DNA of 64,000 nt from Maritimibacter dapengensis (GCF_019218265.1 NZ_JAHUZE010000004.1:474001-538000), one strand, 5' to 3'; positions 1-8,916 are shown, counted from the first letter of the stretch. Notes: generated by a model not told the origin, from the letters alone. Translations and numbers: made by a program.

Positions 1-877
1 AGTCCTCGCCCGCGGGCGCGCGCGCCTCGGCCAGCACGTCGCGCAGCGGGCCGGTCTGCCGGGTGAAGGCGTGGGAATACATCGGGCCGACATGGAACCG
101 GCGCAGCCTTTTCGGGTGCAGGTCCGGAAAGTCCCGGTCGAACCCCGTCGCGATGGTGACGAGCTTCAGCCCGCCCACCGCCTGCGCGGAAAGATGCGCC
201 TGAACTTCCGGCCAGCGGCTTTCGTCCTTGGGGAGCGCGGTGCGCCCCGTGTCTTCGACCTCCAAGAGGTAGATCGTCGGCAGGTTCAGACCGCTGTCAT
301 AAACCGCCCAATGCACAAGGTAGCGCCGGCGAACATCTCGGCCCTCGCCGGTGTTGCCGAGCCAGATCGCGTCGGCATCCATCTGCGGCCAGAAGAGTTC
401 TCCCTTCGCCATCTCCTCGTAATAAAGCCGCTGGCTCATCGCATATTGCAGCTTGGTCGGGATGGTGAGGCCGCCGACGATCTCCTTTACCATCTGGTCC
501 TTGAGCTTGCCCTGGCTCGGGAGCGTCTTGAGATGTTTGGTGGCCTGTGCCGCGTCCGACGCCATCTGCATCAACTCGGCATGGACCGGAAAACCGCTCT
601 CCTCCCGGTCGAAGGTCAGCGTGCCAGGACCGATCCCCTCCATGCGGCCGGTCATGTGATATTTGTTGGCCAGCGCCCGGAATGTGTAACCCAGGGCGAT
701 GATGTAGCGTGCCAGAACCTCGACCTCGCGCTTGTTCAGAGCGCCTTCGGTCTCCATCACGCCAGCGACGCGGGCGAGATGCGCTGTGATCGCCTCGAAT
801 TTTTTGAAATACCTCCGCGTGACCCGCGTATCTTCAAGGTCCGTGTGGTCTTCGGTCAGGGCGTCGGTCTCAGGCAT
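1..877 (-). CDS. Unrecognised protein, third gene of a three-gene operon (partial)
   Basis: An open frame runs leftwards from an ATG at 877 and has no stop before the window edge, so at least 292 residues are present and the C terminus is missing. The protein begins MPETDALTEDHTDLED and looks soluble, with no signal peptide or membrane segment. It is helical and charged in its N-terminal half and more globular (aromatics and glycines) afterwards. The start overlaps the last 8 bases of the upstream 72-codon gene, so the two are probably translationally coupled. I do not recognise the family. That it works with the membrane peptide and coiled-coil protein upstream is inferred only from the tight operon. 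Confidence 0.75.
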   Translation of the reverse strand, partial: MPETDALTEDHTDLEDTRVTRRYFKKFEAITAHLARVAGVMETEGALNKREVEVLARYIIALGYTFRALANKYHMTGRMEGIGPGTLTFDREESGFPVHAELMQMASDAAQATKHLKTLPSQGKLKDQMVKEIVGGLTIPTKLQYAMSQRLYYEEMAKGELFWPQMDADAIWLGNTGEGRDVRRRYLVHWAVYDSGLNLPTIYLLEVEDTGRTALPKDESRWPEVQAHLSAQAVGGLKLVTIATGFDRDFPDLHPKRLRRFHVGPMYSHAFTRQTGPLRDVLAEARAPAGED

Positions 878-1088
878 CGTCGGACTTCGGCTTATCCCAC
901 TTGCCAAGGCACATGAAGCGCACCATCGCCACGGTGATCGCGCCGATCACGAGGCCACGCAACATCCCCCCCATCCTGTCCTTGCCGAACGGAAGGCTAT
1001 CACCCAGCACGACCATCGCGACCGAGGCCGCCAGCGGCACCAGAAGCGCCACGGACCAGCGAAAGAGTTTCGGGAGCTCGGCGATCAT
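870..1088 (-). CDS. Small two-helix membrane protein, unknown
   Basis: A 72-residue protein. A hydrophobic segment at about residues 11-29 and a second at about 42-58 give a helical hairpin membrane protein with a short charged C-terminal tail (KWDKPKSDD). Its ATG begins on the base right after the TAA of the coiled-coil gene (no intergenic base), and its stop overlaps the next start by 8 bases. It is therefore the middle cistron of a compact operon. It is too short for family assignment; a membrane anchor for the coiled-coil partner is only an inference. Confidence 0.75.
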   Translation of the reverse strand: MIAELPKLFRWSVALLVPLAASVAMVVLGDSLPFGKDRMGGMLRGLVIGAITVAMVRFMCLGKWDKPKSDDA

Positions 1089-2168
1089 TTACGCCCCGTA
1101 GAGGTTCTTGTCGTGCTTTTCGACGATCTCGGCGAAACGACGGGCAAAGCGTTCGTCGGCCTTTGCCTTGGCTTCGATTACGTCGCGGGCGAAAACCATA
1201 TGCTCTTCGTGAGCTTCCATCATATCGGCCATCTTCTGGTTCGTCGCGGTCCCGATCGAGGCCATGGCTGCCTGCGCTTCCTTGTCGGTCTGCACGCCGA
1301 TCTCGTTGATCCGGTGGGCCACGTCCTGCTGCTGCGCGGTCTTGAGCGATTTCGACAGGGCGTCATAGAGCACCACGCGCTGCTTGGTGTCCGTCTGAAG
1401 CTTGTTGATGAGAACCATCTGCGTCGCGGCCTGGTTCTGAAGGCTGTCGACCCAGGTCTTGCCCTTCTCGATATAGCGCTCGAGCGTCTGGGAGCGGGCC
1501 AGTTTCACCTGCTCCTGCTGCACCATTTCGTTGTATTTCGCGTTCAGGTCGGCGAGCTCGCTTTCCAGCTTGGTGCGCGCGGCGGCGTCCTGTTCCACGG
1601 CGATCTTGTTTTCGAGTTCGATGATCTTCGGATCCATCGCCTGAATGTCGGCCTTGAGTGTCTCAAGCTCGCCCACCACCATCTCGCGCTCGTCCAGCGT
1701 TTCGGTGAGGTTGGTCTCGACCTTCGTTTTCTGCTCGTTCAGCATGTCGAGCTGACTTTGCAAAAGCTGGACGATCACATCCGACTTGCCGATCAGGTCC
1801 TGCAACTTGTCGTCGATCGAGGCGGTGCGCATCCGTTCCTGTCGAAGGCTTTCGGACCGATGTTTCGAAAATATGCCGACGAAGCTTTCCCAGCCCGTCT
1901 TCGATCGCATCTCGTCGAAATCCTTGGAGAACCCGGCCGTCACGTCGTCGAGCCCCATGATGAGTTCCGCAATATTCGCGTTCATCACCTGCGTATGGGC
2001 ATGAACATCGTCAAGCGTTGCGTTCTCAATGTCGATCGCGATGTCTTCGCCCGTCTTCATCTTCTCACGGGCGGTCTCGATGCGGCTGGTCAATTCCGCG
2101 ATCTTGGCCTGCGCCTCCTGCACCTGCGTCTGGCTTTCCTTAATCTGGGTGTCGAGATTGGCGGCCAT
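1089..2168 (-). CDS. Coiled-coil protein, unknown (distant TelA-like possible)
   Basis: A 359-residue acidic protein that is almost entirely predicted coiled coil: long runs of E/K/Q heptads at about residues 5-40 and 125-240. There is no signal peptide and no membrane segment. I chose the ATG at 2168 (MAANLDTQIKE) because GAGG lies 7 bases upstream; a longer frame to 2231 lacks such support. The helical layout loosely recalls toxic-anion-resistance (TelA/KlaA) proteins, but I see no diagnostic motif and do not assign it. It is the first gene of the operon with the membrane peptide and the open-ended protein. It is transcribed divergently from the M20 peptidase. Confidence 0.8.
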   Translation of the reverse strand: MAANLDTQIKESQTQVQEAQAKIAELTSRIETAREKMKTGEDIAIDIENATLDDVHAHTQVMNANIAELIMGLDDVTAGFSKDFDEMRSKTGWESFVGIFSKHRSESLRQERMRTASIDDKLQDLIGKSDVIVQLLQSQLDMLNEQKTKVETNLTETLDEREMVVGELETLKADIQAMDPKIIELENKIAVEQDAAARTKLESELADLNAKYNEMVQQEQVKLARSQTLERYIEKGKTWVDSLQNQAATQMVLINKLQTDTKQRVVLYDALSKSLKTAQQQDVAHRINEIGVQTDKEAQAAMASIGTATNQKMADMMEAHEEHMVFARDVIEAKAKADERFARRFAEIVEKHDKNLYGA

Positions 2169-2310
2169 GAGAACCTCAAAGTTAATAAGCGTAACATTAT
2201 CCGATATTGGAAGCCTAGCGCGGTTGTTCAAGCCTGACCATCGCCAAATCGGGCGGTTCCGGCAGTTTTTCGGCGTTGCCGCGCACCTGTGGCTCGCTTA
2301 GCTTGACCGC

Positions 2311-3600
2311 ATGGTCAAATCCGACACGTCTCTGCCCGATCTCGTTGCCGCGCGCGAAGCCGACCTTGTGGCGCTGTGCCAGGACCTCATTCGTATCCCC
2401 ACGCTGAACCCGCCCGGCCTGCATTATCGCAATATCTGCGACATGCTGGGGGCGCGGCTGCGCGACGGGGGCTGGGACGTCGAGCTGATCCGGGCGGTCG
2501 ACACGCCTGGCGACAGCGATACCTATCCGCGCTGGAACATGGTCGCGCGGTATGACAGCGGACGCCCCGGCGAAACGGTGCATTTCAACTCGCATCACGA
2601 TGTGGTCGAGGTTGGCCACGGCTGGACCCGTGATCCGTTCGGGGGCGAGCTGGACAAGGGCCGCGTCTATGGCCGCGGCGCCTGCGACATGAAAGGCGGG
2701 TTGGCAGCCAGCGTGATCGCGGCGGAAGCCTTCGTCGCCGCGCATCCCGAATTTGCGGGCGCCATAGAGATTTCCGCCACGGCGGACGAAGAAACCGGCG
2801 GGTACGGCGGTGTCGCTTACCTTGCCGAATTGGGGCGGTTCGACCCCGAGCGTGTGCAGCACGTCATTATTCCCGAGCCGTTGAACAAGGACCGCATCTG
2901 CCTCGGACATCGCGGTGTTTGGTGGGCCGAGATCGAGACAAGGGGGCGCATCGCGCATGGCTCGATGCCGTTCCTTGGCGACAGCGCCGTGCGCCACATG
3001 GGAGCGGTGCTGGCCGAGATGGAGGCGACCCTGTTTCCGCTCCTGGCGTCGAAAGAGACCGCCATGCCCGTGGTGCCAGAGGGCGCGAAGAACTCAACGC
3101 TGAACATCAATTCGATCCACGGCGGCGAGCGCGAACAGGACCCCGGCTATACCGGCTTGCCGGCCCCGGTCGTGCCGGACCGCTGCCGCATCATCATCGA
3201 CCGCCGCTTCCTGATCGAGGAGAACATCGAAGATGTGAAGGCGGAGGTCCGGGGGATGCTGGAGAAGATCAAGGCGACGCGGCCCAATTTCGAATACGAG
3301 GTCCGGGAGTTGTTCGAAGTCATACCGTCAATGACCGACGAGGACGCGCCCGTCGTCCGCTCCACCGCCGCCGCGATCGAACGCGTTCTGGGCCGGATGC
3401 CGGATTACGTGGTGAGCCCCGGAACCTATGACCAGAAGCATATCGACCGGATCGGGCGGTTGAAGAATTGCATCGCCTACGGGCCGGGAATTCTCGACCT
3501 CGCGCACCAGCCCGACGAATGGGTCGGTGTGCAGGACATGGTCGATAGCGCCGGGGTCATGGCGCTTGTGCTGGAAGATCTTCTGATTGCGCCGCGCTGA
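2311..3600 (+). CDS. M20 family metallopeptidase (ArgE/DapE-like deacylase)
   Basis: A 429-residue cytosolic amidohydrolase of the ArgE/DapE/carboxypeptidase G2 family, which removes acyl groups from amino acids using two metal ions. Metal-site motifs are visible: NSHHDVVEVG (first His and catalytic Asp), GRGACDMKGG (bridging Asp) and TADEETGGYGG (catalytic Glu pair). A C-terminal ligand His lies in DLAHQPDEWV. The length fits the family. Neighbours give no pathway, so the acyl-amino-acid substrate is open. It is transcribed alone; a hairpin element follows the stop and separates it from convergent pitA. Confidence 0.9.
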   Translation: MVKSDTSLPDLVAAREADLVALCQDLIRIPTLNPPGLHYRNICDMLGARLRDGGWDVELIRAVDTPGDSDTYPRWNMVARYDSGRPGETVHFNSHHDVVEVGHGWTRDPFGGELDKGRVYGRGACDMKGGLAASVIAAEAFVAAHPEFAGAIEISATADEETGGYGGVAYLAELGRFDPERVQHVIIPEPLNKDRICLGHRGVWWAEIETRGRIAHGSMPFLGDSAVRHMGAVLAEMEATLFPLLASKETAMPVVPEGAKNSTLNINSIHGGEREQDPGYTGLPAPVVPDRCRIIIDRRFLIEENIEDVKAEVRGMLEKIKATRPNFEYEVRELFEVIPSMTDEDAPVVRSTAAAIERVLGRMPDYVVSPGTYDQKHIDRIGRLKNCIAYGPGILDLAHQPDEWVGVQDMVDSAGVMALVLEDLLIAPR

Positions 3601-3616
3601 CGCGCGTCGCGGGAAT

Positions 3617-3654
3617 GAGGGGGCGCTGCCCCCTCAAACTCCCCGGGGATATTT
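3617..3654 (+). repeat. Extragenic hairpin repeat, copy A
   Basis: A perfect stem GAGGGGGC / GCCCCCTC (3617-3624 and 3628-3635, loop GCT) is followed by CCCCGGGGATATTT at 3641-3654. Related elements occur at 50001-50037, 52263-52324 and 56762-56826. This copy lies between two convergent genes, where the hairpin may also serve as a transcription terminator. Confidence 0.75.
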
Positions 3655-3680
3655 CAAGACCGGAAAGACGGTTGTCACTA

Positions 3681-5156
3681 CTAGCGGATCACCGCGTTCA
3701 GGATCGTGAAGATCACACCCGAGAGCAGCGCGGCGGCGGGGACGGTGATGATCCAGGCGGCGACGATGGTCATGAAATGCGACCGGCGAACGAGCTTGCG
3801 GCGGCGACGTTCCTCAGGCGGAAGTTCGAGGGCGGGCGTGGTTTTGCGAAATGTCCGGCGGCGTTTCTCGGTGTGGTATTCACGGTAGAACCCGACGCCG
3901 AAAACGCCGCCAACGGCGATGTGGGTCGACGAGACCGGAAGGCCGAGCCATGAGGCAACGATCACAGTGATCGCGGCGGCGAGAGCAACGCAGAAGGCGC
4001 GCATCGTATTGAGCTTGGTGATCTGGCTCCCCACCATGCGGATCAGCTTGGGGCCGAACAGCATAAGCCCGAACGAAATGCCGAACGCGCCGATCACCAT
4101 CACCCAGGTCGGGATCGACACCTCGCCTGCGAAGGCACCAAGGCTTTCGGCATGGACGATCGCAGCGAGCGGCCCGACAGCGTTGGCGACGTCATTGGCA
4201 CCGTGCGCGAATGACAGGAGTGCGGCCGAGATGACCAGGGGCAGGCCGAAGAGCACCTTGAGCGAGCGGTTGCGGTTCTCAAGTCCCACGGATTTTCGGC
4301 GGATGAACGGAACGGACAAGGCCCAGATGAGTACACCGACCACTAGCCCGATGATCAACGCGCTGCCGAGGTCGATGCTCACGATCTTTTTCAGCCCCTT
4401 GACCGACAGATAGGTGCCGAAGGCGCCGGCCATGATGCCGTTTAGGACAGGTACCCAACGGCGGGCTGCCGCGATCTTGTCATCGACATAGATGATGCGT
4501 GACTTGATGAAAGCGAGGAAAAGCGCCGCGATGGCACCGCCGAGCACGGGCGAGATCACCCAACTCGCCGCGATCTTGCTCATGGACGTCCAGTCCACCA
4601 CGCTGAACCCGGCCGCTGCAATCCCCGCACCCATGACCCCGCCAACCACGGAATGGGTGGTCGACACCGGCGCACCGACCCACGTCGCAAGGTTCACCCA
4701 AAGCGCGGACGAGATCAGCGCCGCCATCATTGCCCAGATGAACACGCGCAGGTCGGACATGGCCGAGGGGTCGATGATGCCCTTGGAGATCGTCGAAACC
4801 ACGTCGCCCCCTGCGAGAAGTGCGCCCGCGCTCTCGAATACCGCAGCGATCAGAATCGCGCCTCCCATGGTCAGCGCGTTCGCGCCGACCGCAGGGCCCA
4901 TGTTGTTGGCGACATCGTTCGCGCCGATATTGAGCGCCATGTAGGCGCCGAACCCGGCAGCGACGATGACCACGAGCGTTCCGGGCTGAAACCCGAAAAA
5001 CAGTGCCGCGATCAGCCCTGCGAGCACGATGAAGATCAGCGAAATGCCGAAGCCGACCATCGGGCGCGTGACGTATTGCGTGCCCCGTTCGAGGTAACTG
5101 AAACGTTCGAGATCCCGATCCAGCGTCTTCCACTGGTTGCCGCGAGCATCGCTCAT
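3681..5156 (-). CDS. pitA: PiT-family inorganic phosphate permease
   Basis: A 491-residue integral inner-membrane protein with about 10-12 hydrophobic helices. It is a low-affinity phosphate (metal-phosphate/H+) symporter of the PiT family. The family's duplicated signature is visible twice: GANDVANNMGPAVG near residue 78 and GANDVANAVGPLAA near residue 319. Each is paired with a P-V-S-[ST]-T-H motif (GAPVSTTHSVVGG and GLPVSSTHIAVGG). A long hydrophilic N terminus and an Arg-rich cytoplasmic loop (KRRRTFRK) are present. The 111-bp upstream gap contains phased 11-bp Pho-box-like repeats, suggesting control by PhoB. Confidence 0.95.
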   Translation of the reverse strand: MSDARGNQWKTLDRDLERFSYLERGTQYVTRPMVGFGISLIFIVLAGLIAALFFGFQPGTLVVIVAAGFGAYMALNIGANDVANNMGPAVGANALTMGGAILIAAVFESAGALLAGGDVVSTISKGIIDPSAMSDLRVFIWAMMAALISSALWVNLATWVGAPVSTTHSVVGGVMGAGIAAAGFSVVDWTSMSKIAASWVISPVLGGAIAALFLAFIKSRIIYVDDKIAAARRWVPVLNGIMAGAFGTYLSVKGLKKIVSIDLGSALIIGLVVGVLIWALSVPFIRRKSVGLENRNRSLKVLFGLPLVISAALLSFAHGANDVANAVGPLAAIVHAESLGAFAGEVSIPTWVMVIGAFGISFGLMLFGPKLIRMVGSQITKLNTMRAFCVALAAAITVIVASWLGLPVSSTHIAVGGVFGVGFYREYHTEKRRRTFRKTTPALELPPEERRRRKLVRRSHFMTIVAAWIITVPAAALLSGVIFTILNAVIR

Positions 5157-5168
5157 CGCCGTTCCCCG

Positions 5169-5197
5169 CTGTTACTTTGCTGTTACATGGCCTTTAC
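5169..5197 (+). promoter_or_regulatory. Pho-box-like phased repeats upstream of pitA
   Basis: CTGTTAC at 5169, CTGTTAC at 5180 and CCTTTAC at 5191 are spaced exactly 11 bases apart. The PhoB consensus is CTGTCAT-N4-CTGTCAT, so the first two match 5 of 7 positions each at the right spacing. The repeats read away from pitA, the reverse of the usual activating orientation. Repression of pit by PhoB is known in Sinorhizobium meliloti, which would fit. Confidence 0.45.
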
Positions 5198-5267
5198 AAT
5201 CGGCACGCGCCTATCGCACGGGGCCGTTCGATGCAACAGGGGGGTAAGTGTGTGAGGCGTTTTGCGC

Positions 5268-5726
5268 TCAGAAGTCGCGCAACAGCCCCTTCAGCCCCTC
5301 GTCTTCGACGAGATTGGCCGCGTCCGACGGCGACAGCCATCTGCGCTCGCGTTCGCCGGCTTCGGGATAAACGTCCGAGACATTCGCGACCTTGAGCGGA
5401 TAGACATGCGTATCGCAGGGAATGGGCAAGCCCTCGTCACGGTCCTTCGTGTATTCGAACGTGCCGAGCGGCTTTTTCGAGATCTTGGCGGGTTTCACGC
5501 CGGCCTCTTCCCAGGCCTCGATTTCAGCAGCTTCCGAACCGCTCTTGCCGTCCATCGGCCAGCCCTTGGGCAGAATCCACCGGCCCGACCCACGCGATGT
5601 GACGAGCAGCACTTCCTTGCCCGCCTCCGTTTTCCGGTAACACAGGGCCGCGACCTGTAACTTGTTGGGTCGCCTGATCATGGGGCGCAGGACCTCATCC
5701 CACGCTTTGGCAAAAAAGGTCGTCAT
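5268..5726 (-). CDS. NUDIX hydrolase (diphosphoinositol-polyphosphatase-like)
   Basis: A 152-residue protein with a NUDIX fold that would hydrolyse a nucleoside-diphosphate-linked or polyphosphorylated substrate. The NUDIX box region is ILPKGWPMDG followed by EAWEEAGV. The metal-binding glutamates of the E-x-x-EE core are kept, but the usual Arg of REUxEExGU is Ile and the earlier Glu position is Lys, so the box is degenerate. The PKGWP form resembles alphaproteobacterial relatives of DIPP enzymes. It sits 111 bp upstream of pitA on the same strand, which hints at a phosphate or polyphosphate link without proving it. Confidence 0.85.
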   Translation of the reverse strand: MTTFFAKAWDEVLRPMIRRPNKLQVAALCYRKTEAGKEVLLVTSRGSGRWILPKGWPMDGKSGSEAAEIEAWEEAGVKPAKISKKPLGTFEYTKDRDEGLPIPCDTHVYPLKVANVSDVYPEAGERERRWLSPSDAANLVEDEGLKGLLRDF

Positions 5727-5765
5727 TCGAAACCGCCTGTATCGCTTATATGTTATTGAAACGTA

Positions 5766-5794
5766 TAATTACGTGGATTGGTTCGATTTTTCAA
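5766..5794 (-). promoter_or_regulatory. Candidate promoter of the NUDIX gene
   Basis: On the minus strand, TTGAAA (5794-5789) and TAATTA (5771-5766) are separated by 17 bases, in an AT-rich island unusual for this window. The -10 region overlaps a 14-bp palindrome, ACGTATAATTACGT (5761-5774), which could be an operator. Prediction by inspection only. Confidence 0.35.
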
Positions 5795-5814
5795 GTTTTT
5801 GTGCACTTGACCAA

Positions 5815-8229
5815 TCAACGCCTCGGTTTCGCCCGGCGGGTCGGCGAAGCGTCGACCGGGTCGTCAGGCCAAGGGTGCTTCGGGTAACGCCCGCGCATGT
5901 CCTTGCGGACGTCCTCATAGGATGTTGCCCAGAACGACGGAAGGTCCGTCGTGGTCTGTACAGGCCGCCGCGCCGGAGAAAGAAGCGTGACGCGAAGCGG
6001 TGTCCGGCCCACACGCGGATGCTCGGTGACGCCGAACATCTCCTGCAAACGGACCGCGATTTCGGGCGCTTCACCGCTGTAATCAATGGGAATTTTACTA
6101 TCCAGCGGCGTCACGAAATGCGCCGGCGCCGCTTGGTCGAGCCGTTGCATCTGTCCCCAGTCGAGCATGGCGCGCAAGGCAGGCAGTAGGTCGAAGCCTT
6201 TCCAATCCGCCGCCGTCCTGACCCCGCCGAGATGCGGCAGCAGCCAATCCTCCAGTCGGTCCATCATGGCGTCTTCCGACATATCGGGAAGGTCCGCGTC
6301 ACTCTCCCGCACCAATGCGACCCGGGCGAGGAACCGACGGGCAGCTTCCGACGGGGTGAGTCCCAACTGCCGCACACCATCGAGCATCGCGCGTGCCATC
6401 GCGTCGGGGTCGGCGTCCTTCCAGGTCCGGTCAGCCAGGACCACCGCGCCGAAACGCTCCTGTTCGCGAGCGATGACGCGGTTCTCGCGCTTCGACCATT
6501 CGCAGACTTGATGCCAGCCGATCTGCGCCCCATGAACGGCCCGCAACTCGGCCTCGGTGATCTCGATCGCCTGCCGGATGCGGGCCTCGCGCGGATTGCC
6601 ATCGGTATCGGTCACCACGATCAGCCGTGCGCCTGCCATCGGGTCGTCCTCGGACAGCACCGCGCCCTTGCCGCCGGACAATACGTAGCGCGGCTGATCG
6701 CCTTTTCGCCGTAGGCCGACCCGGTCGGGATAGGCGAGCGCGGCCATTTCGGCGGGGTTCATCGGCGGAGCGTCCGGAGCGAGACGGGTAAGCCGCTTCG
6801 CCTCGGCCTTCACGCGCTCGACCACGCCCCGGTTCGCGATCGCCTCGCCGGGTCGGGCCAGCGCTTCGAGCCTCAGCGCCAGATCGACGGATGCGCTTCG
6901 GGGCAGGGGATCACGCTCCGCCATAAGCGCGGCGAGAGGTGCGGCGTCCCGGCCCGCGTGCATGAGCATATGACCGAGACGCGGATGCAGTGGCAGTCGT
7001 GACAACGCCTTTCCATGGGCCGTGATGCCGGTCGCGTCCAGCGCGCCCAGGTCTTCCAGCAGCGCGCGCGCTTCGTTCAGAACGCCGGGGTTGGGCGGGG
7101 TCAGAAAGGCAAGCTCCTTGCCGTCGCCCGCACCCCAAAGCGCCAATTCCAGCACGAGGGGGGCGAGGTCCGCGACCTCGATCTCGGCCGGCGGAAAGGC
7201 GGGCAGGGCACCTTCTTCGCCCTTGGTCCACATCCGGTAACAGGTGCCCTCGGCCACCCGTCCGGCGCGCCCCCGGCGTTGGTCGGCTTCCGCCCGGCTC
7301 ACAGGTTCGGTGACGAGCCGCGACATGCCTGAACCGGGGTCGAACCGTGCCCGGCGGGCACGGCCCGTGTCGACCACGACGCGCACGTCCTCGATGGTGA
7401 GCGAAGTCTCGGCGATAGAGGTCGCCAACACGATCTTGCGCCCCGTTTCAGCGGGCCGGATGGCCGCGCGCTGGGCTTTCATGTCCATCGCGCCGAACAG
7501 CGGGTGGATGTGGCAATCGGCAGGCAAGCGAAGATCGGCGGCGACACGGCGGATCTCGCCCTCGCCGGGAAGGAAAACGAGCACGCCGCCTTTGGTTTCG
7601 GCCACCGCGCGTTCGATCAGCGCGGACGCCGCTGCCTCAAACCGCGTGCCGCTGCGAACCGGGGTGTCGAGCCATTTCGTCTCGACCGGAAAGGCCCGGC
7701 CTTCGGACCTGACGATGGGCGCATCGCCCAGAAGCGCCGCGACCGGCCCGGTGTCGAGCGTCGCCGACATCACGATAAGCGCAAGATCGTCCCGTAGTGC
7801 GCCGCGCACTTCCCAGGCGAGCGCGAGTCCGAGATCCGCGTTCAGGCTGCGTTCGTGGAATTCGTCGAAGACAAGAGCGCCGATGCCGGTCAATTCAGGG
7901 TCCGATTGCAGCATTCGTGTAAGAATGCCCTCCGTCACCACCTCGATCCGCGTCGCGTTGCCCACCTTTGCATCGCCCCGGATGCGGTAGCCCACGGTCT
8001 CGCCCACCGGCTCATTCAAAGTGGCGGCCATGCGTTCGGCGGCAGCGCGCGCGGCGAGACGCCGGGGTTCCAGCATGACGATCCGTCCCGCGATGTCGGA
8101 CAGAAGCGCCAGCGGCACACGCGTCGTCTTGCCCGCGCCGGGCGGAGCAGCCAGAACCGCGCGCCCCGCTTTCGCAATCGCAGCGCGCAGGTCCGGCAGA
8201 ACGCCGTCTATGGGAAGCGCATCGGACAT
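5815..8229 (-). CDS. hrpB: ATP-dependent helicase HrpB
   Basis: An 804-residue DEAH-box helicase. Motif I is APPGAGKTTRVPL near residue 30, motif II is DEFHERS, motif III is SAT and motif VI is QRRGRAGR. These are followed by the HA2 region and the long C-terminal extension typical of HrpB, ending in the conserved DLPSFWATSY and RYPKHPWPDDP segments. I chose the ATG at 8229 (MSDALPIDG) over a frame start at 8262, because the extra residues are non-conserved and overlap the preceding gene's end region. It lies 36 bases downstream of the DUF3108 gene and may be co-transcribed. Its cellular role in most alphaproteobacteria is not defined. Confidence 0.93.
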   Translation of the reverse strand: MSDALPIDGVLPDLRAAIAKAGRAVLAAPPGAGKTTRVPLALLSDIAGRIVMLEPRRLAARAAAERMAATLNEPVGETVGYRIRGDAKVGNATRIEVVTEGILTRMLQSDPELTGIGALVFDEFHERSLNADLGLALAWEVRGALRDDLALIVMSATLDTGPVAALLGDAPIVRSEGRAFPVETKWLDTPVRSGTRFEAAASALIERAVAETKGGVLVFLPGEGEIRRVAADLRLPADCHIHPLFGAMDMKAQRAAIRPAETGRKIVLATSIAETSLTIEDVRVVVDTGRARRARFDPGSGMSRLVTEPVSRAEADQRRGRAGRVAEGTCYRMWTKGEEGALPAFPPAEIEVADLAPLVLELALWGAGDGKELAFLTPPNPGVLNEARALLEDLGALDATGITAHGKALSRLPLHPRLGHMLMHAGRDAAPLAALMAERDPLPRSASVDLALRLEALARPGEAIANRGVVERVKAEAKRLTRLAPDAPPMNPAEMAALAYPDRVGLRRKGDQPRYVLSGGKGAVLSEDDPMAGARLIVVTDTDGNPREARIRQAIEITEAELRAVHGAQIGWHQVCEWSKRENRVIAREQERFGAVVLADRTWKDADPDAMARAMLDGVRQLGLTPSEAARRFLARVALVRESDADLPDMSEDAMMDRLEDWLLPHLGGVRTAADWKGFDLLPALRAMLDWGQMQRLDQAAPAHFVTPLDSKIPIDYSGEAPEIAVRLQEMFGVTEHPRVGRTPLRVTLLSPARRPVQTTTDLPSFWATSYEDVRKDMRGRYPKHPWPDDPVDASPTRRAKPRR

Positions 8230-8265
8230 GGTCCCGTTATGGGGCCAGCCCGGACGCGCCACAAG

Positions 8266-8916
8266 TCATTGCGGGGAAAGCGTGACAAGCCCGTAATCGG
8301 TGTCGGCCTGCGCTTCGCGGAACACGTAGCGGTCGCCCTGACGCTGATAGCTGATCGTGAAGTTGTAACCCTTGCGGAAGGAGAGCTGCTTTTGTGTATA
8401 CCCCCGCGCCCGCATGAAACTGCCGGAACAATTGAGCGTGTCGCCGTTGCGCCCTGCCTCGTCGATACGAAGCCTGTTGGTGCGCTTGCCGTCATAAACG
8501 TTTACTGAGAGCTTGCAGCCCTGTTCAAGCGTCCGGTCCGCAAGTGCTGCGATCATGGCGCTGTTCGGATCGTAACGCCCATCTTCGTCCGTGAACTGGA
8601 CCTCGTTGTTCGACTTGCGCTTACCGGTATTCATGTTCTCGATGAAATAGGCCGGGTCCAGTTGGCTGCCGGAGTGGCGTCCCCGCGACTGCATCGTGAA
8701 TTTCACGTTGCGTACGAGCCCGGCCACGCCAGTCGTCTGGAATTGCGACGAGGCGTCGTAGACGCCGTTTCCGCCGTAGGATTCGCGAATGACAAGCGTA
8801 CCGACAGAAAGGCCGCGCAACGCTACGCGAAGCTGAGTTGTATCCTGCGCGGCGGACGGCAGCGCTCCAAAAAGGAAAAACGGCAGGGCAAGCGCGAGTG
8901 CTGCTCTGGAAATCAT
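8266..8916 (-). CDS. Secreted DUF3108 domain protein
   Basis: A 216-residue protein with a classical signal peptide (LALALPFFLFGALPSAAQ, cleavage after about residue 23), so exported to the periplasm. The rest is a predicted beta-rich barrel-like domain (for example GTLVIRESYGG, VKFTMQSRGRHSG and FTISYQRQGDRYVF) that matches the general pattern of DUF3108 proteins. There are two cysteines (QGCKLS and LNCSGS) that could form a disulphide. The function is unknown. AGGAGA upstream supports the start. Divergent from meaB. Confidence 0.8.
   Translation of the reverse strand: MISRAALALALPFFLFGALPSAAQDTTQLRVALRGLSVGTLVIRESYGGNGVYDASSQFQTTGVAGLVRNVKFTMQSRGRHSGSQLDPAYFIENMNTGKRKSNNEVQFTDEDGRYDPNSAMIAALADRTLEQGCKLSVNVYDGKRTNRLRIDEAGRNGDTLNCSGSFMRARGYTQKQLSFRKGYNFTISYQRQGDRYVFREAQADTDYGLVTLSPQ

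Noticed and set aside
1089-2168. Toxic anion resistance protein TelA
   Set aside because: Only the general coiled-coil character is shared; no diagnostic motif seen, so left unnamed.
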